NCBI RefSeq assembly: GCF_035306705.1
Contig: NZ_DATGNO010000139.1
Coordinates: forward strand, 1-33,122
Direction: 5' to 3'
Source: Xanthomarina sp035306705
Lineage (GTDB): Bacteria; Bacteroidota; Bacteroidia; Flavobacteriales; Flavobacteriaceae
Length of the DNA: 33,122 bases
Under the pieces are notes generated by a model. The model was not told the origin of the DNA. It was given only the letters and a program-made list of their open reading frames with translations, and searched no databases. The first letter of the stretch is position 1. Each line of letters starts with the position of its first letter. Both the position numbers and the translations under genes were made by a program. Below are positions 15,329 through 23,839 of the stretch, piece after piece.

Positions 15329-16324
15329 ATGAGTAAAATCTCAGCTGCAATTACAGCTGTCGGTGGGTATGTTCCAGATTACGTGTTAACCAATAAAATG
15401 TTAGAAGACATGGTTGAGACTAATGATGAATGGATTACCACGAGAACAGGGATAAGCGAACGAAGAATTCTTAAGGAAGATGGGAAAGGCACTTCTTATT
15501 TAGCAATAAAGGCGGCCCAGAATCTTATTGACAAAAGTGGTGTTAACCCTAAGGATATAGAGTTGGTTATTGTTGCTACGGCAACACCAGATATGAAAGC
15601 CGCTTCAACTTCGGCTTATACTGCTACTCAAATAGGTGCAGTAAATGCATTTTCTTTCGACTTGGAGGCTGCATGTTCAAGTTTTCTTTACGGCATGTCT
15701 GTAGCTGCTAGGTATATTGAGTCTGGAAAATATAAAAAGGTACTTTTAATAGGAGCGGATAAAAACTCTTCTATGATTAATTATGCGGACAGAGCAACTT
15801 GCATTATTTTTGGTGATGGTGGCGGTGCTGTACTTTTTGAACCTAACGAAGAAAGCTTAGGCTTACAGGACGAATTTTTAAGAAGTGACGGTTCGGGAAG
15901 AGAGTTTTTACAAGCAACTTATGGTGGCTCGTCTTACCCTTCCACTCCAGAAGCTATTAAAGATAACAAACATCAGATTTTTCAAGATGGGAAAACTGTT
16001 TTTAAAAATGCAGTATTTAATATGGCCGACGTAGCTGTAAAAATATTGGATAGGAATAACTTAACAGTGAAAGATATTTCTTGGTTAGTTGCACATCAAG
16101 CAAATAAGCGTATTATTGATGCAACGGCTAATAGAATAGAATTAGAGGAAGAAAAAGTGATGATGAATATTCATAAATATGGAAACACGACATCCGCAAC
16201 GATTCCTTTATTATTAAATGATTACGAATCTCAACTGAAAAAAGGCGATAAATTAATTTTCGCTGCTTTTGGAGGAGGATTCACTTGGGGCTCTATTTAT
16301 TTAAAATGGGCTTATAACTCCTAA
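15329..16324 (+). CDS. fabH: Beta-ketoacyl-ACP synthase III
   Basis: Starts fatty-acid synthesis by condensing an acyl-CoA (acetyl-CoA or a branched primer) with malonyl-ACP. The 331 residues have the catalytic triad in order: Cys116 in DLEAACSSFLYG, His256 in VAHQANKRI and Asn286 in KYGNTTSA. The N-terminal TNDEWITTRTGISERR (31-46) and C-terminal FAAFGGGFTWGS are also diagnostic. Directly downstream are accB and accC, giving primer condensation and malonyl-CoA supply in one cluster. Many Flavobacteriaceae make iso-branched fatty acids, so a branched acyl-CoA primer is plausible, but specificity cannot be read from these motifs. Confidence 0.96.
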   Translation: MSKISAAITAVGGYVPDYVLTNKMLEDMVETNDEWITTRTGISERRILKEDGKGTSYLAIKAAQNLIDKSGVNPKDIELVIVATATPDMKAASTSAYTATQIGAVNAFSFDLEAACSSFLYGMSVAARYIESGKYKKVLLIGADKNSSMINYADRATCIIFGDGGGAVLFEPNEESLGLQDEFLRSDGSGREFLQATYGGSSYPSTPEAIKDNKHQIFQDGKTVFKNAVFNMADVAVKILDRNNLTVKDISWLVAHQANKRIIDATANRIELEEEKVMMNIHKYGNTTSATIPLLLNDYESQLKKGDKLIFAAFGGGFTWGSIYLKWAYNS

Positions 16325-16356
16325 CTAACTACTAATAAATTTTAATATCTAAAATT

Positions 16357-16839
16357 ATGGATTTAAAGGACATTCAAAACTTAATTAAATTTGTTGCCAA
16401 ATCAGGAGCAAGTGAAGTTAAATTGGAAACAGAAGACGTGAAAATCACTATCAAAACAGGAAGTGATGATAGACATGAAACTACAACTTATGTACAGCAA
16501 ATACCTGTTGGTACAGCACCAGTTGCACAACAAGCACCAGTTGCCCAAGCGGGAGCTGCAGAAGCAGCTGCGGCTGAGGTGGCTGCTGAAGATTCAAAAT
16601 ATATAACAATAAAATCTCCTATAATAGGAACTTTATATCGTAAACCTTCTCCAGACAAACCAGTTTTTGTTGAAGTTGGCCAAATGATTAAAGAAGGAGA
16701 TGTTCTATGTATTATTGAAGCCATGAAACTTTTTAATGAAATAGAATCTGAAATTTCAGGAAAAGTAGTAAAAGTGCTTGTGGACGATTCATCACCTGTA
16801 GAATTCGATCAGCCATTATTTTTAGTTGATCCATCATAA
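16357..16839 (+). CDS. accB: Biotin carboxyl carrier protein of acetyl-CoA carboxylase
   Basis: Carries the biotin that shuttles CO2 between biotin carboxylase and carboxyltransferase. The 160 residues have an N-terminal segment MDLKDIQNLIKFVAKSGASE typical of AccB, a flexible Ala/Pro/Gln-rich linker (about 48-78), and the C-terminal biotinyl domain with EAMKLFNEIE, biotinylated Lys124. The AMKL instead of AMKM is common in bacterial BCCP. The thumb-like KPSPDKPVFVEVGQ segment marks the acetyl-CoA carboxylase type. It lies 32 bases after fabH and 119-122 bases before accC, same strand. Confidence 0.95.
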   Translation: MDLKDIQNLIKFVAKSGASEVKLETEDVKITIKTGSDDRHETTTYVQQIPVGTAPVAQQAPVAQAGAAEAAAAEVAAEDSKYITIKSPIIGTLYRKPSPDKPVFVEVGQMIKEGDVLCIIEAMKLFNEIESEISGKVVKVLVDDSSPVEFDQPLFLVDPS

Positions 16840-16961
16840 CAATTTAATCCCAAATATTTCAGAAGCCAATGGCAGCCTGAAAATAGGAGGAATTAAATTC
16901 CATTATATGGATTTTAAACTCCGTCCTTATATATCGGGGTGAAATTTTAAAACCAAAAATG

Positions 16962-18314
16962 ATGTTTAAAAAAATACTAATTGCCAATAGAGGGGAAATA
17001 GCCTTACGTGTTATTAGAACCTGTAAAGAAATGGGTATAAAAACAGTAGCTGTATATTCTACTGCCGATGCCGAAAGCTTACATGTTAAATTCGCGGACG
17101 AAGCTGTTTGTATTGGACCTCCACCAAGTAATTTATCTTATTTAAAAATGTCCAATATTATTGCAGCTGCAGAAATTACCAATGCAGATGCGATACATCC
17201 AGGATATGGTTTCTTGTCGGAAAACGCTAAGTTTTCTAAAATTTGCGAAGAACATAAAATTAAATTCATTGGCGCTTCAGCAGAAATGATCAATAAAATG
17301 GGGGACAAAGCTTCGGCTAAAGCTACCATGAAAGAGGCAGGAGTGCCTTGCGTTCCCGGAAGCGATGGAATTATTGAAAACTTCGAAGAATGCGTGAAAA
17401 TAGCTAATGAAACCGGCTATCCTGTTATGCTTAAAGCTACTGCTGGAGGTGGTGGAAAGGGGATGAGAGCCATTTGGAAACCAGAAAAACTAAAAGAAGC
17501 TTGGGAATCTGCCAGACAAGAAGCTAAAGCGGCCTTTGGAAATGACGACATGTACATTGAAAAGCTTATTGAAGAACCAAGACATATTGAAATCCAAATT
17601 GTAGGAGATTCTAATGGAAAAGCATGTCATCTTTCAGAAAGAGATTGCTCCATTCAAAGAAGACACCAAAAACTTACAGAAGAAGTACCTTCCCCATTTA
17701 TGACAACTGCTTTGCGTAAAAAAATGGGTGATGCTGCAGTTAAAGCTGCTGAATATATTAAGTACGAAGGGGCTGGAACCATTGAGTTTCTTGTTGATAA
17801 GCATAGAAACTTCTACTTCATGGAAATGAATACACGTATTCAAGTAGAACATCCAATTACAGAACAAGTAATCGATTTTGATTTAATTCGAGAGCAAATT
17901 CTTGTTGCGGCTGGCGTGCCAATTTCAGGTAAAAATTATACACCTAATTTACACTCTATAGAATGTCGAATTAATGCGGAAGACCCATATAACGATTTCC
18001 GTCCATCGCCAGGAAGGATAACAACCCTGCATGCTCCAGGTGGACATGGCGTGCGTTTAGACACACATGTGTACGCTGGATATGTTATTCCTCCATATTA
18101 CGATTCAATGATCGCTAAGCTTATTACCACAGCTCAAACCCGTGGAGAAGCTATTAATAAAATGAAACGTGCTTTAGAAGAATTCGTGATTGAAGGTATT
18201 AAAACAACCATACCTTTCCATAGACAATTAATGGATCATCCAGATTATTTAGCTGGAAATTATACCACGAAGTTTATGGAAGATTTTGTAATGGAAAAAC
18301 CGAAAGAAGATTAA
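16962..18314 (+). CDS. accC: Biotin carboxylase subunit of acetyl-CoA carboxylase
   Basis: ATP-grasp enzyme that carboxylates biotin on AccB. The product, 450 residues from the second of two adjacent ATGs (16959 and 16962), begins MFKKILIANRGEIALRVIR. Visible motifs are HPGYGFLSEN, KATAGGGGKGMR (glycine-rich ATP loop), ERDCSIQRRHQK, EMNTRIQVEHPITE (metal and catalytic residues) and the C-terminal RINAEDP segment. The length is standard for AccC. The spacer to accB is unusually long for an accBC pair and contains two small overlapping hairpins. A strong terminator follows the stop. Confidence 0.97.
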   Translation: MFKKILIANRGEIALRVIRTCKEMGIKTVAVYSTADAESLHVKFADEAVCIGPPPSNLSYLKMSNIIAAAEITNADAIHPGYGFLSENAKFSKICEEHKIKFIGASAEMINKMGDKASAKATMKEAGVPCVPGSDGIIENFEECVKIANETGYPVMLKATAGGGGKGMRAIWKPEKLKEAWESARQEAKAAFGNDDMYIEKLIEEPRHIEIQIVGDSNGKACHLSERDCSIQRRHQKLTEEVPSPFMTTALRKKMGDAAVKAAEYIKYEGAGTIEFLVDKHRNFYFMEMNTRIQVEHPITEQVIDFDLIREQILVAAGVPISGKNYTPNLHSIECRINAEDPYNDFRPSPGRITTLHAPGGHGVRLDTHVYAGYVIPPYYDSMIAKLITTAQTRGEAINKMKRALEEFVIEGIKTTIPFHRQLMDHPDYLAGNYTTKFMEDFVMEKPKED

Positions 18315-18321
18315 AAATATT

Positions 18322-18349
18322 AAAAGCTCCTGCATAAGGAGCTTTTTTT
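18322..18349 (+). terminator. Rho-independent terminator after accC, probably bidirectional
   Basis: Perfect inverted repeat AAAAGCTCCT / AGGAGCTTTT (18322-18331 and 18337-18346) around GCATA, followed by Ts. On the minus strand the same hairpin also ends in a T-run, directly after the stop of the convergent lipoprotein gene, so it can serve both. Confidence 0.88.
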
Positions 18350-18866
18350 ATGACCTTTCCTTAATGGACGTGAGTACCTGTGGTACTTCATAAACTTTAA
18401 AGTCCAACTTATAGGTTTTCGAACCATCTGTATGAGATGAGATGTTAAGCACGCCTTCGTTTACATAAAAATAACCCGTTTCACCTCGACAAAAACAAAG
18501 CCTGCCATATAACACCTTTGCTTGTATAAGAGTTTCATTTTCTAAACTAAGTTCTTTTATGTTTGGATCAATTTCAGCATAAATAATTTCTGAATAGCCA
18601 CCATCGACTGTATTAGGTATCTCATGTCGTTTGTATTCAAACTTAATAACAGTTTTTTTACCATCTAATAATTCAGGATACAGAGCACCAATTCCATCCG
18701 TCTTAATGTTTAAGGTTTTATTTGTAAATACTTCAAACGTACAAACGCCATCTTCCGGACAAAGAGTCGAATTTAATGAATTGTGTTTAGGTTGATTCAC
18801 AGTAGTTTTGTTTGAGTGACATCCTAGAAAAAGGATTAAAATACTAAGTAAAGAGATATGTTTCAT
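18348..18866 (-). CDS. Small lipoprotein of unknown function with two cysteine pairs
   Basis: From the ATG at 18864-18866 the product is 172 residues, starting MKHISLLSILILFLGC, a lipoprotein signal with Cys16 as the lipidation site. The upstream ATG at 18908 would add 14 residues before the signal and is less likely. The mature part looks beta-rich: STLCPEDGVCTFEVF (33-47) and VLYGRLCFCRGETGYF (118-133) hold four cysteines (36, 42, 124, 126) that could form disulfides or bind a metal; FKVYEVPQVL ends the fold. I do not recognise the family. The gene is alone between the accC terminator and the divergent metalloprotease. Location is presumably outer membrane or periplasmic face. Confidence 0.75.
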   Translation of the reverse strand: MKHISLLSILILFLGCHSNKTTVNQPKHNSLNSTLCPEDGVCTFEVFTNKTLNIKTDGIGALYPELLDGKKTVIKFEYKRHEIPNTVDGGYSEIIYAEIDPNIKELSLENETLIQAKVLYGRLCFCRGETGYFYVNEGVLNISSHTDGSKTYKLDFKVYEVPQVLTSIKERS

Positions 18867-18883
18867 GGAGAATGTCTTGTAAA

Positions 18884-18891
18884 CAAATATA
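18884..18891 (-). promoter_or_regulatory. Candidate -7 element for the small lipoprotein gene
   Basis: Reads TATATTTG on the minus strand, an exact TAnnTTTG match, 17 bases before the ATG at 18866. Its position favours the 18866 start over the one at 18908, which would lie upstream of this element. The -33 TTG is 14 bases away, short of the usual range. Confidence 0.45.
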
Positions 18892-18919
18892 TTATAATTT
18901 AAAATCAATTAATAAAATG

Positions 18920-18951
18920 TTGTAAAGTTTAAAAATATCTAGGTAGATTTA
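18920..18951 (+). promoter_or_regulatory. Near-consensus promoter for the secreted metalloprotease
   Basis: TTG at 18920-18922, 21-base spacer, then TAGATTTA at 18944-18951, one mismatch (final A for G) from TAnnTTTG, 27 bases before the ATG at 18979. Confidence 0.4.
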
Positions 18952-18978
18952 TGACCATAAATTTTTTAATAAGCAACT

Positions 18979-21933
18979 ATGAAAAATAATTACTTAAAAA
19001 GTCCATTTCTTTTAATAACCATTGTGTTGTTTTCTATCATGGGTTTTTCGCAAAACAAATCTTCTTTTTGGAGTGAGGCCAATTCGAATAAGATTGACAA
19101 ACAGGAAATTGTATTTCCAAAGACTTTACCAAAAATAGCAACTATTTTAACTTTAGATTTTGAAGGATTAAGTGCTGCTTTAACAGATGTTCCAAAAAGA
19201 GAAGATATCCATAGAGCTTCTAATCTTATTATAAACTTTCCAAATGCCGAAGGAGTTTTAGAAGCTTTTAGAATTAAGGAAGCTTCAGTAATGACACCAG
19301 AACTACAGGCACAATTTCCAAACATTAGATCTTTTGTTGGACAAGGAATAGATAATCCTAGAGCCATTGTTAGATTTAGTTTCTCGCCTGAAAAGGGTTT
19401 GAGCAGTATGATTTTATCTGATAAAAAAACGGTTTTTATTGAACCATATTCATCAGATTTAAGAACTTATATTTCTTTTATAAATTCAGAAATGGATGCG
19501 CGTAGCGAAGATTTTGTGTGTGAAACCGAATATGTAGAACAGGTATATAATATTTCAGACGAAGAATTTGAAGCCTTAAGAAACGCCAACGACGGACAAC
19601 TAAGAACTTACAGATTGGCTTTAGCATGTACAGTAGAATACTCCTTGTTCCATGGAGGAACTTTAAATGGCGTTATGGCTGCCATGAATACCACCATGAC
19701 ACGTGTTAATGGTGTGTACGAAAGAGATATGTCTCTTACCATGGTTATGGTGCCAAATCAGACTATTATTTTCTTAGGTCCAAATGTGAATTCAGATCCT
19801 TATACCAATGCTAATGGTGGGGCTATGCTAGCTCAAAATCAAACAACTTGCGATACGAATATTGGAGTGGCTAATTACGATATTGGACATGTATTTAGTA
19901 CAGGTGGAGGCGGAGTAGCCTATTTAAACTCGCCTTGTACAGGTATTAAAGCTGGAGGTGTTACAGGTAGAGGTGCACCAGTTGGAGATGCGTTTGATAT
20001 AGATTATGTAGCGCATGAAATGGGTCATCAATATGGTGGAAACCATACTCAAAATAATAATTGCAATCGATCGAGTAAATCTGTTGAGCCAGGAAGTGCA
20101 TCTACTATTATGGGATATGCAGGTATTTGTGCTCCAAACGTTCAAAATAATAGCGACGCTTATTTTAATGGCGATAACTTAAAAGAAATGTGGTTAAATA
20201 TCTCGGTAGGAAATAGTACTTGTAGCGAGAATACATCAACAGGGAATATAGCACCTACGGCAAATGCTGGAGCAGATGTTTTTATTCCAAAATCTACTGC
20301 TTTTGTTTTAAGAGGAAGTTCCACAGATAGTAATTCAGACGCTTTAACGTATTGTTGGGAACAAAGTAATCCAAATCCAGCGCAAATGCCACCAGTCCCT
20401 ACATCTACTGTAGGACCAGCATTTAGATCGCTTACTCCATCTGCTTCCCCAGATAGATATATGCCCGCTTTTAATACGGTACTTTCAGGTTCATTAGCTT
20501 CTACTTGGGAAGTAGTTCCTTCTGTTGCAAGAACTATGAATTTTTTACTTACAGTTAGAGATAATGCGGCTGTAGGTGGAAATACGGCGTCAGACAACGT
20601 TATTGTTACGGTTGTAGATGCTACTCCGTTTACGGTTTCTACCCCTCCAAGTTGGGCACAAAATAGTACACAAACAGTAAACTGGGCTGTAGGGCAATCC
20701 AATGTAGCACCAATTAACTCTCAAATAGTAAATATTTTATTTGCTGCTAACGGAATTGATTTCGATACGACTTTAGCATCTGGAGTTCCAAATACTGGTA
20801 CTGCAAGTATTACGGTTCCAAATATTTCAAATTCAAATACAGCTAAAATCTTAGTGGAAGCAGCAGATAATATTTTTTATGCGGTTTCTAACGCGTTTTC
20901 AATTAATGGAAATTCAGATTTCAGTATTAGTAATGCATCAGGGAGTCAAACTATATGTAATGCCAATGAACTAAGTTACGACTTTACGTATGCTATTTCT
21001 AATGGATTTTCTGAAACAACTACTTTTTCAGCAGCGATATCACCGGCAATAACTGGAGTTAACTTTGCTTTTACACCTACTACATTAAATGCTGATGGTA
21101 CTTTTACATTGAATGTTACTGGTCTTGCGGGTGCAAGCGCAGGAAATTACAACATAACTGTTACTGGAACATCGCCATCTATTGTTAGAACAGTTACAGC
21201 GGGTCTTACAGTATCTAATGGTCATTGTACATCTGCGGCAGAACCTACAGATCCAGACAGAATTACAGGAGTTATTTTTAATACCATAAATAACCTAAAT
21301 CCAGCTGCAACTAATGCACCATACGAAGACTTCACATCTATTTCTACAGATGTGGAAAGAGGTTCTAGTCATGCTATTACAGTAAATGTAAATACAAATG
21401 GTAATTACCCGTATTTTATAAAAGTTTGGATTGATTGGAATCAGAATTGCACTTTCGACACAAATGAAGCCTATAGTTTAGGAACGGCAATAAATGTAGT
21501 TAATCAGGCAACAACGGGTTCTCCATTAACCATAACGGTACCTTCTGATGCTGTATTGGGAATGACTACCATGAGGGTGGTTATGAAAAACGAGAACACC
21601 GATAATTTGTTGCCTTGCGAAAATGGTTTCTATGGTCAAGTTGAAGATTATTCTGTAAATATTATAGCACCTTTAAGTGTTGATGAATTTGATGCTAATA
21701 CCTTCAGCGTATATCCAAATCCAACACATGGAGAACTTTATATTAAATTAAATAATACGGATGATATTAATATCTCTATAATTGATATTAGAGGACGACG
21801 TGTTTATAACGAGTTTAATAACAACAAAACCTTAGTAAGAACATTGGATGTTAGCTCTTTAGCTTCAGGAATGTACTTGTTGAATATTGAAAGAAACGGA
21901 AGTAAAGCGACTAAGAAAATAATAATAGAATAG
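18979..21933 (+). CDS. Secreted reprolysin-like zinc metalloprotease with T9SS sorting domain
   Basis: A 984-residue multi-domain protease exported by Sec and then the type IX system. Order: signal peptide (1-24, ending MGFSQ), a propeptide-like region (about 26-205), a metzincin domain with HEMGHQYGGNH (His346, Glu347, His350, His356) and Met-turn at Met378 in TIMGYAGIC, an Ig/PKD-like domain starting NIAPTANAGADV (about 425-550), two further beta-sandwich regions (about 550-750), a GEVED-like domain with WIDWNQNCTFD and GQVEDYSV (to about 893), and a type A C-terminal sorting domain beginning FSVYPNPTHGEL (about 909) and ending KKIIIE. The zinc motif HExxHxxGxxH is that of M12B-like reprolysins. 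It likely digests extracellular or surface protein. It is monocistronic, with its own terminator. Substrate is unknown. Confidence 0.92.
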   Translation: MKNNYLKSPFLLITIVLFSIMGFSQNKSSFWSEANSNKIDKQEIVFPKTLPKIATILTLDFEGLSAALTDVPKREDIHRASNLIINFPNAEGVLEAFRIKEASVMTPELQAQFPNIRSFVGQGIDNPRAIVRFSFSPEKGLSSMILSDKKTVFIEPYSSDLRTYISFINSEMDARSEDFVCETEYVEQVYNISDEEFEALRNANDGQLRTYRLALACTVEYSLFHGGTLNGVMAAMNTTMTRVNGVYERDMSLTMVMVPNQTIIFLGPNVNSDPYTNANGGAMLAQNQTTCDTNIGVANYDIGHVFSTGGGGVAYLNSPCTGIKAGGVTGRGAPVGDAFDIDYVAHEMGHQYGGNHTQNNNCNRSSKSVEPGSASTIMGYAGICAPNVQNNSDAYFNGDNLKEMWLNISVGNSTCSENTSTGNIAPTANAGADVFIPKSTAFVLRGSSTDSNSDALTYCWEQSNPNPAQMPPVPTSTVGPAFRSLTPSASPDRYMPAFNTVLSGSLASTWEVVPSVARTMNFLLTVRDNAAVGGNTASDNVIVTVVDATPFTVSTPPSWAQNSTQTVNWAVGQSNVAPINSQIVNILFAANGIDFDTTLASGVPNTGTASITVPNISNSNTAKILVEAADNIFYAVSNAFSINGNSDFSISNASGSQTICNANELSYDFTYAISNGFSETTTFSAAISPAITGVNFAFTPTTLNADGTFTLNVTGLAGASAGNYNITVTGTSPSIVRTVTAGLTVSNGHCTSAAEPTDPDRITGVIFNTINNLNPAATNAPYEDFTSISTDVERGSSHAITVNVNTNGNYPYFIKVWIDWNQNCTFDTNEAYSLGTAINVVNQATTGSPLTITVPSDAVLGMTTMRVVMKNENTDNLLPCENGFYGQVEDYSVNIIAPLSVDEFDANTFSVYPNPTHGELYIKLNNTDDINISIIDIRGRRVYNEFNNNKTLVRTLDVSSLASGMYLLNIERNGSKATKKIIIE

Positions 21934-21955
21934 GTCCTTTTTAAACTTTTTTAAG

Positions 21956-21984
21956 AACTCCGAAAGCCATTTCGGAGTTTTTTT
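21956..21984 (+). terminator. Rho-independent terminator after the metalloprotease
   Basis: Perfect 10-bp stem AACTCCGAAA / TTTCGGAGTT around GCCA, followed by a T-run to 21984. It lies 22 bases past the protease stop and 39 bases before the oxidoreductase ATG. Confidence 0.9.
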
Positions 21985-22011
21985 ATGTTTCAAAAGTTCA
22001 AATAATTAGAT

Positions 22012-22019
22012 TACTTTCG
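22012..22019 (+). promoter_or_regulatory. Possible -7 element for the oxidoreductase operon
   Basis: TACTTTCG differs from TAnnTTTG by one base and sits four bases before the ATG, giving an almost leaderless transcript. A promoter must lie in the short gap after the terminator, but this match is weak. Confidence 0.25.
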
Positions 22020-22023
22020 TTTT

Positions 22024-23139
22024 ATGAATTTATCCTATTGGGAAATAAAATCGTGGCTAACCAACATCGATTATACCATTGTTGGAAGTGGTATTGTAGG
22101 CCTTAATTGTGCCTTGCAATTAAAACAGCGTTTTCCAAATTCCAATATTTTAATTTTAGAAAGGGGTATGTTACCACAAGGAGCAAGCACTAAAAATGCT
22201 GGCTTTGCTTGTTTTGGCAGTTTAAGCGAAATCTTGGACGATCTAAAAACACATTCTGAAGAAGAGGTTATTAATTTGATTAAAAAACGCTTGGATGGTT
22301 TGTTGCTTTTAAGACAGACTTTATCAGATCAAGCAATTTATTATCAACAATTAGGCGGTTATGAGTTGTTTTCAAATGAAGACTCACAGCTTTTTGAAAC
22401 CTGTTTAACAAAAAGAGAAACGATCAATAAATTGCTAAAACCCATTTTTAAAGACGATGTTTTTCAGCTAAAAGAGAATATATTCAATTTTAAAAATATT
22501 CAAAAAACCTATCTATTTAATTCGTTTGAAGGACAGATAGATACAGGAAAAATGATGGAAGCCTTGCTTCAACAAGCACATTCCAAAGGCATTAAAATTT
22601 TAAACAACATTTTGGTCGAAGGTTATGTGGATCAATTAGATAGTGTAAAAGTAAAAACCAACAAGTTAGAGTTTCAAACCAAAAACCTCATTTTTACAAC
22701 CAATGGATTTGCATCGCAACTAATATCTAAAAAAGTGAAACCAGCTAGAGCACAGGTTTTAATAACAAAGCCTATAAAAAACCTTCATATTAAAGGTACG
22801 TTTCATTTAGATAAAGGGTATTATTACTTTAGAAACATAGACGATAGAATCCTATTTGGAGGAGGTAGAAACCTCGATTTTGAAGGCGAGGAAACCACTG
22901 AATTTGGCCAAACGGAACGCATTCAAAATAAATTAAGGGAACTTCTAAAAACAGTAATTTTACCCGAAACAGATTTTGAGATAGACTATAGTTGGAGCGG
23001 TATTATGGGTGTTGGAACGAGTAAGGAGCCTATTGTAAAACAACTTTCAAATCGTGTATATTGTGGTGTTAGATTAGGCGGAATGGGTGTTGCCATTGGA
23101 AGTTTAATTGGTAGAGAAATAGTGGATTTAATCGAATAA
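22024..23139 (+). CDS. FAD-dependent oxidoreductase, DAO family
   Basis: A 371-residue flavoprotein of the D-amino-acid oxidase/glycine oxidase-like (DAO) fold. The FAD-binding motif is VGSGIVGLNCALQL (about 20-33), followed by the conserved ILILERGMLPQGASTKNAGF, in which the ASTKNAG segment sits at the flavin. The C-terminal IMGVGTSKEPIVKQ and GVRLGGMGVAIGSLIGRE close the nucleotide fold. The substrate is probably an amine or imino acid but cannot be specified. It is the first gene of a compact operon: one base separates it from mtgA, which overlaps the GreA-fold gene. The link with peptidoglycan synthesis is contextual only. Confidence 0.85.
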   Translation: MNLSYWEIKSWLTNIDYTIVGSGIVGLNCALQLKQRFPNSNILILERGMLPQGASTKNAGFACFGSLSEILDDLKTHSEEEVINLIKKRLDGLLLLRQTLSDQAIYYQQLGGYELFSNEDSQLFETCLTKRETINKLLKPIFKDDVFQLKENIFNFKNIQKTYLFNSFEGQIDTGKMMEALLQQAHSKGIKILNNILVEGYVDQLDSVKVKTNKLEFQTKNLIFTTNGFASQLISKKVKPARAQVLITKPIKNLHIKGTFHLDKGYYYFRNIDDRILFGGGRNLDFEGEETTEFGQTERIQNKLRELLKTVILPETDFEIDYSWSGIMGVGTSKEPIVKQLSNRVYCGVRLGGMGVAIGSLIGREIVDLIE

Positions 23140-23140
23140 G

Positions 23141-23839
23141 ATGCTTAAAAGATTCTTCAAATTTATTTTTAAACTCATAGTTGGTGCAATTATCCTATCT
23201 ATAGGCATGGTTATTTTGTACAAATGGGTGCCAGTTCCTATAACTCCTTTAATGCTTATTAGAGGGGTTGAAAACTATCAAAATGATAAACCTTTTTCTT
23301 GGGAACATGATTGGGTTTCGATAGATAAAATTTCTAAAAACATGCAATTGGCAGTTATTTGCAGCGAAGACCAAAATTTTTTAAACCACAAGGGATTCGA
23401 TGTAAATGCAATAGAAAAGGCTTATGAAAACAACAAAAAAGGCAAACGCATTAAAGGAGCCAGCAGCATAAGTCAGCAAACAGCTAAAAATGTATTTTTA
23501 TGGCCAGAACGCAGTTGGTTGCGAAAAGGTTTAGAAGTATATTTTACCTTCCTAATAGAAACTATTTGGTCTAAAGAGCGAATTATAGAAGTGTACTTAA
23601 ACAGCATTGAAATGGGTCCTGGTATTTATGGAGCCGAGGCGGCCGCAACTTATTGGTATAATAAACCTGCCTCAAAATTAACTCCATATGAAGCGGCTTC
23701 TATTGCAGCTATTTTACCAAATCCGTTAAAATTTAAAGCTCGTCCTGCCACTAATTATATTGAACGTAGAAAAGCATGGATCGTGAGACAAATGGGCTAT
23801 TTTGGAAAGCTGGATTACAATAAATCAGATGGAAAATAA
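23141..23839 (+). CDS. mtgA: Monofunctional biosynthetic peptidoglycan transglycosylase
   Basis: GT51 enzyme that polymerises lipid II into glycan strands at the periplasmic face of the inner membrane. The 232 residues have one N-terminal transmembrane anchor (about 8-27) and then the GT51 motifs: SEDQNFLNHKGFD with catalytic Glu76, KGASSISQQTAKN (105-117), ERIIEVYLNSIEMGPGIYG (146-164) including the second glutamate region, and LPNPLKFKA. No transpeptidase domain follows, so it is MtgA rather than a class A PBP. It starts two bases after the oxidoreductase stop, and its last 11 bases overlap the GreA-fold gene. Confidence 0.95.
   Translation: MLKRFFKFIFKLIVGAIILSIGMVILYKWVPVPITPLMLIRGVENYQNDKPFSWEHDWVSIDKISKNMQLAVICSEDQNFLNHKGFDVNAIEKAYENNKKGKRIKGASSISQQTAKNVFLWPERSWLRKGLEVYFTFLIETIWSKERIIEVYLNSIEMGPGIYGAEAAATYWYNKPASKLTPYEAASIAAILPNPLKFKARPATNYIERRKAWIVRQMGYFGKLDYNKSDGK

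Noticed and set aside
20160..20702. 180-codon minus-strand open frame inside the metalloprotease gene
   Set aside because: Antisense shadow of a well-supported coding region; no recognisable protein features.
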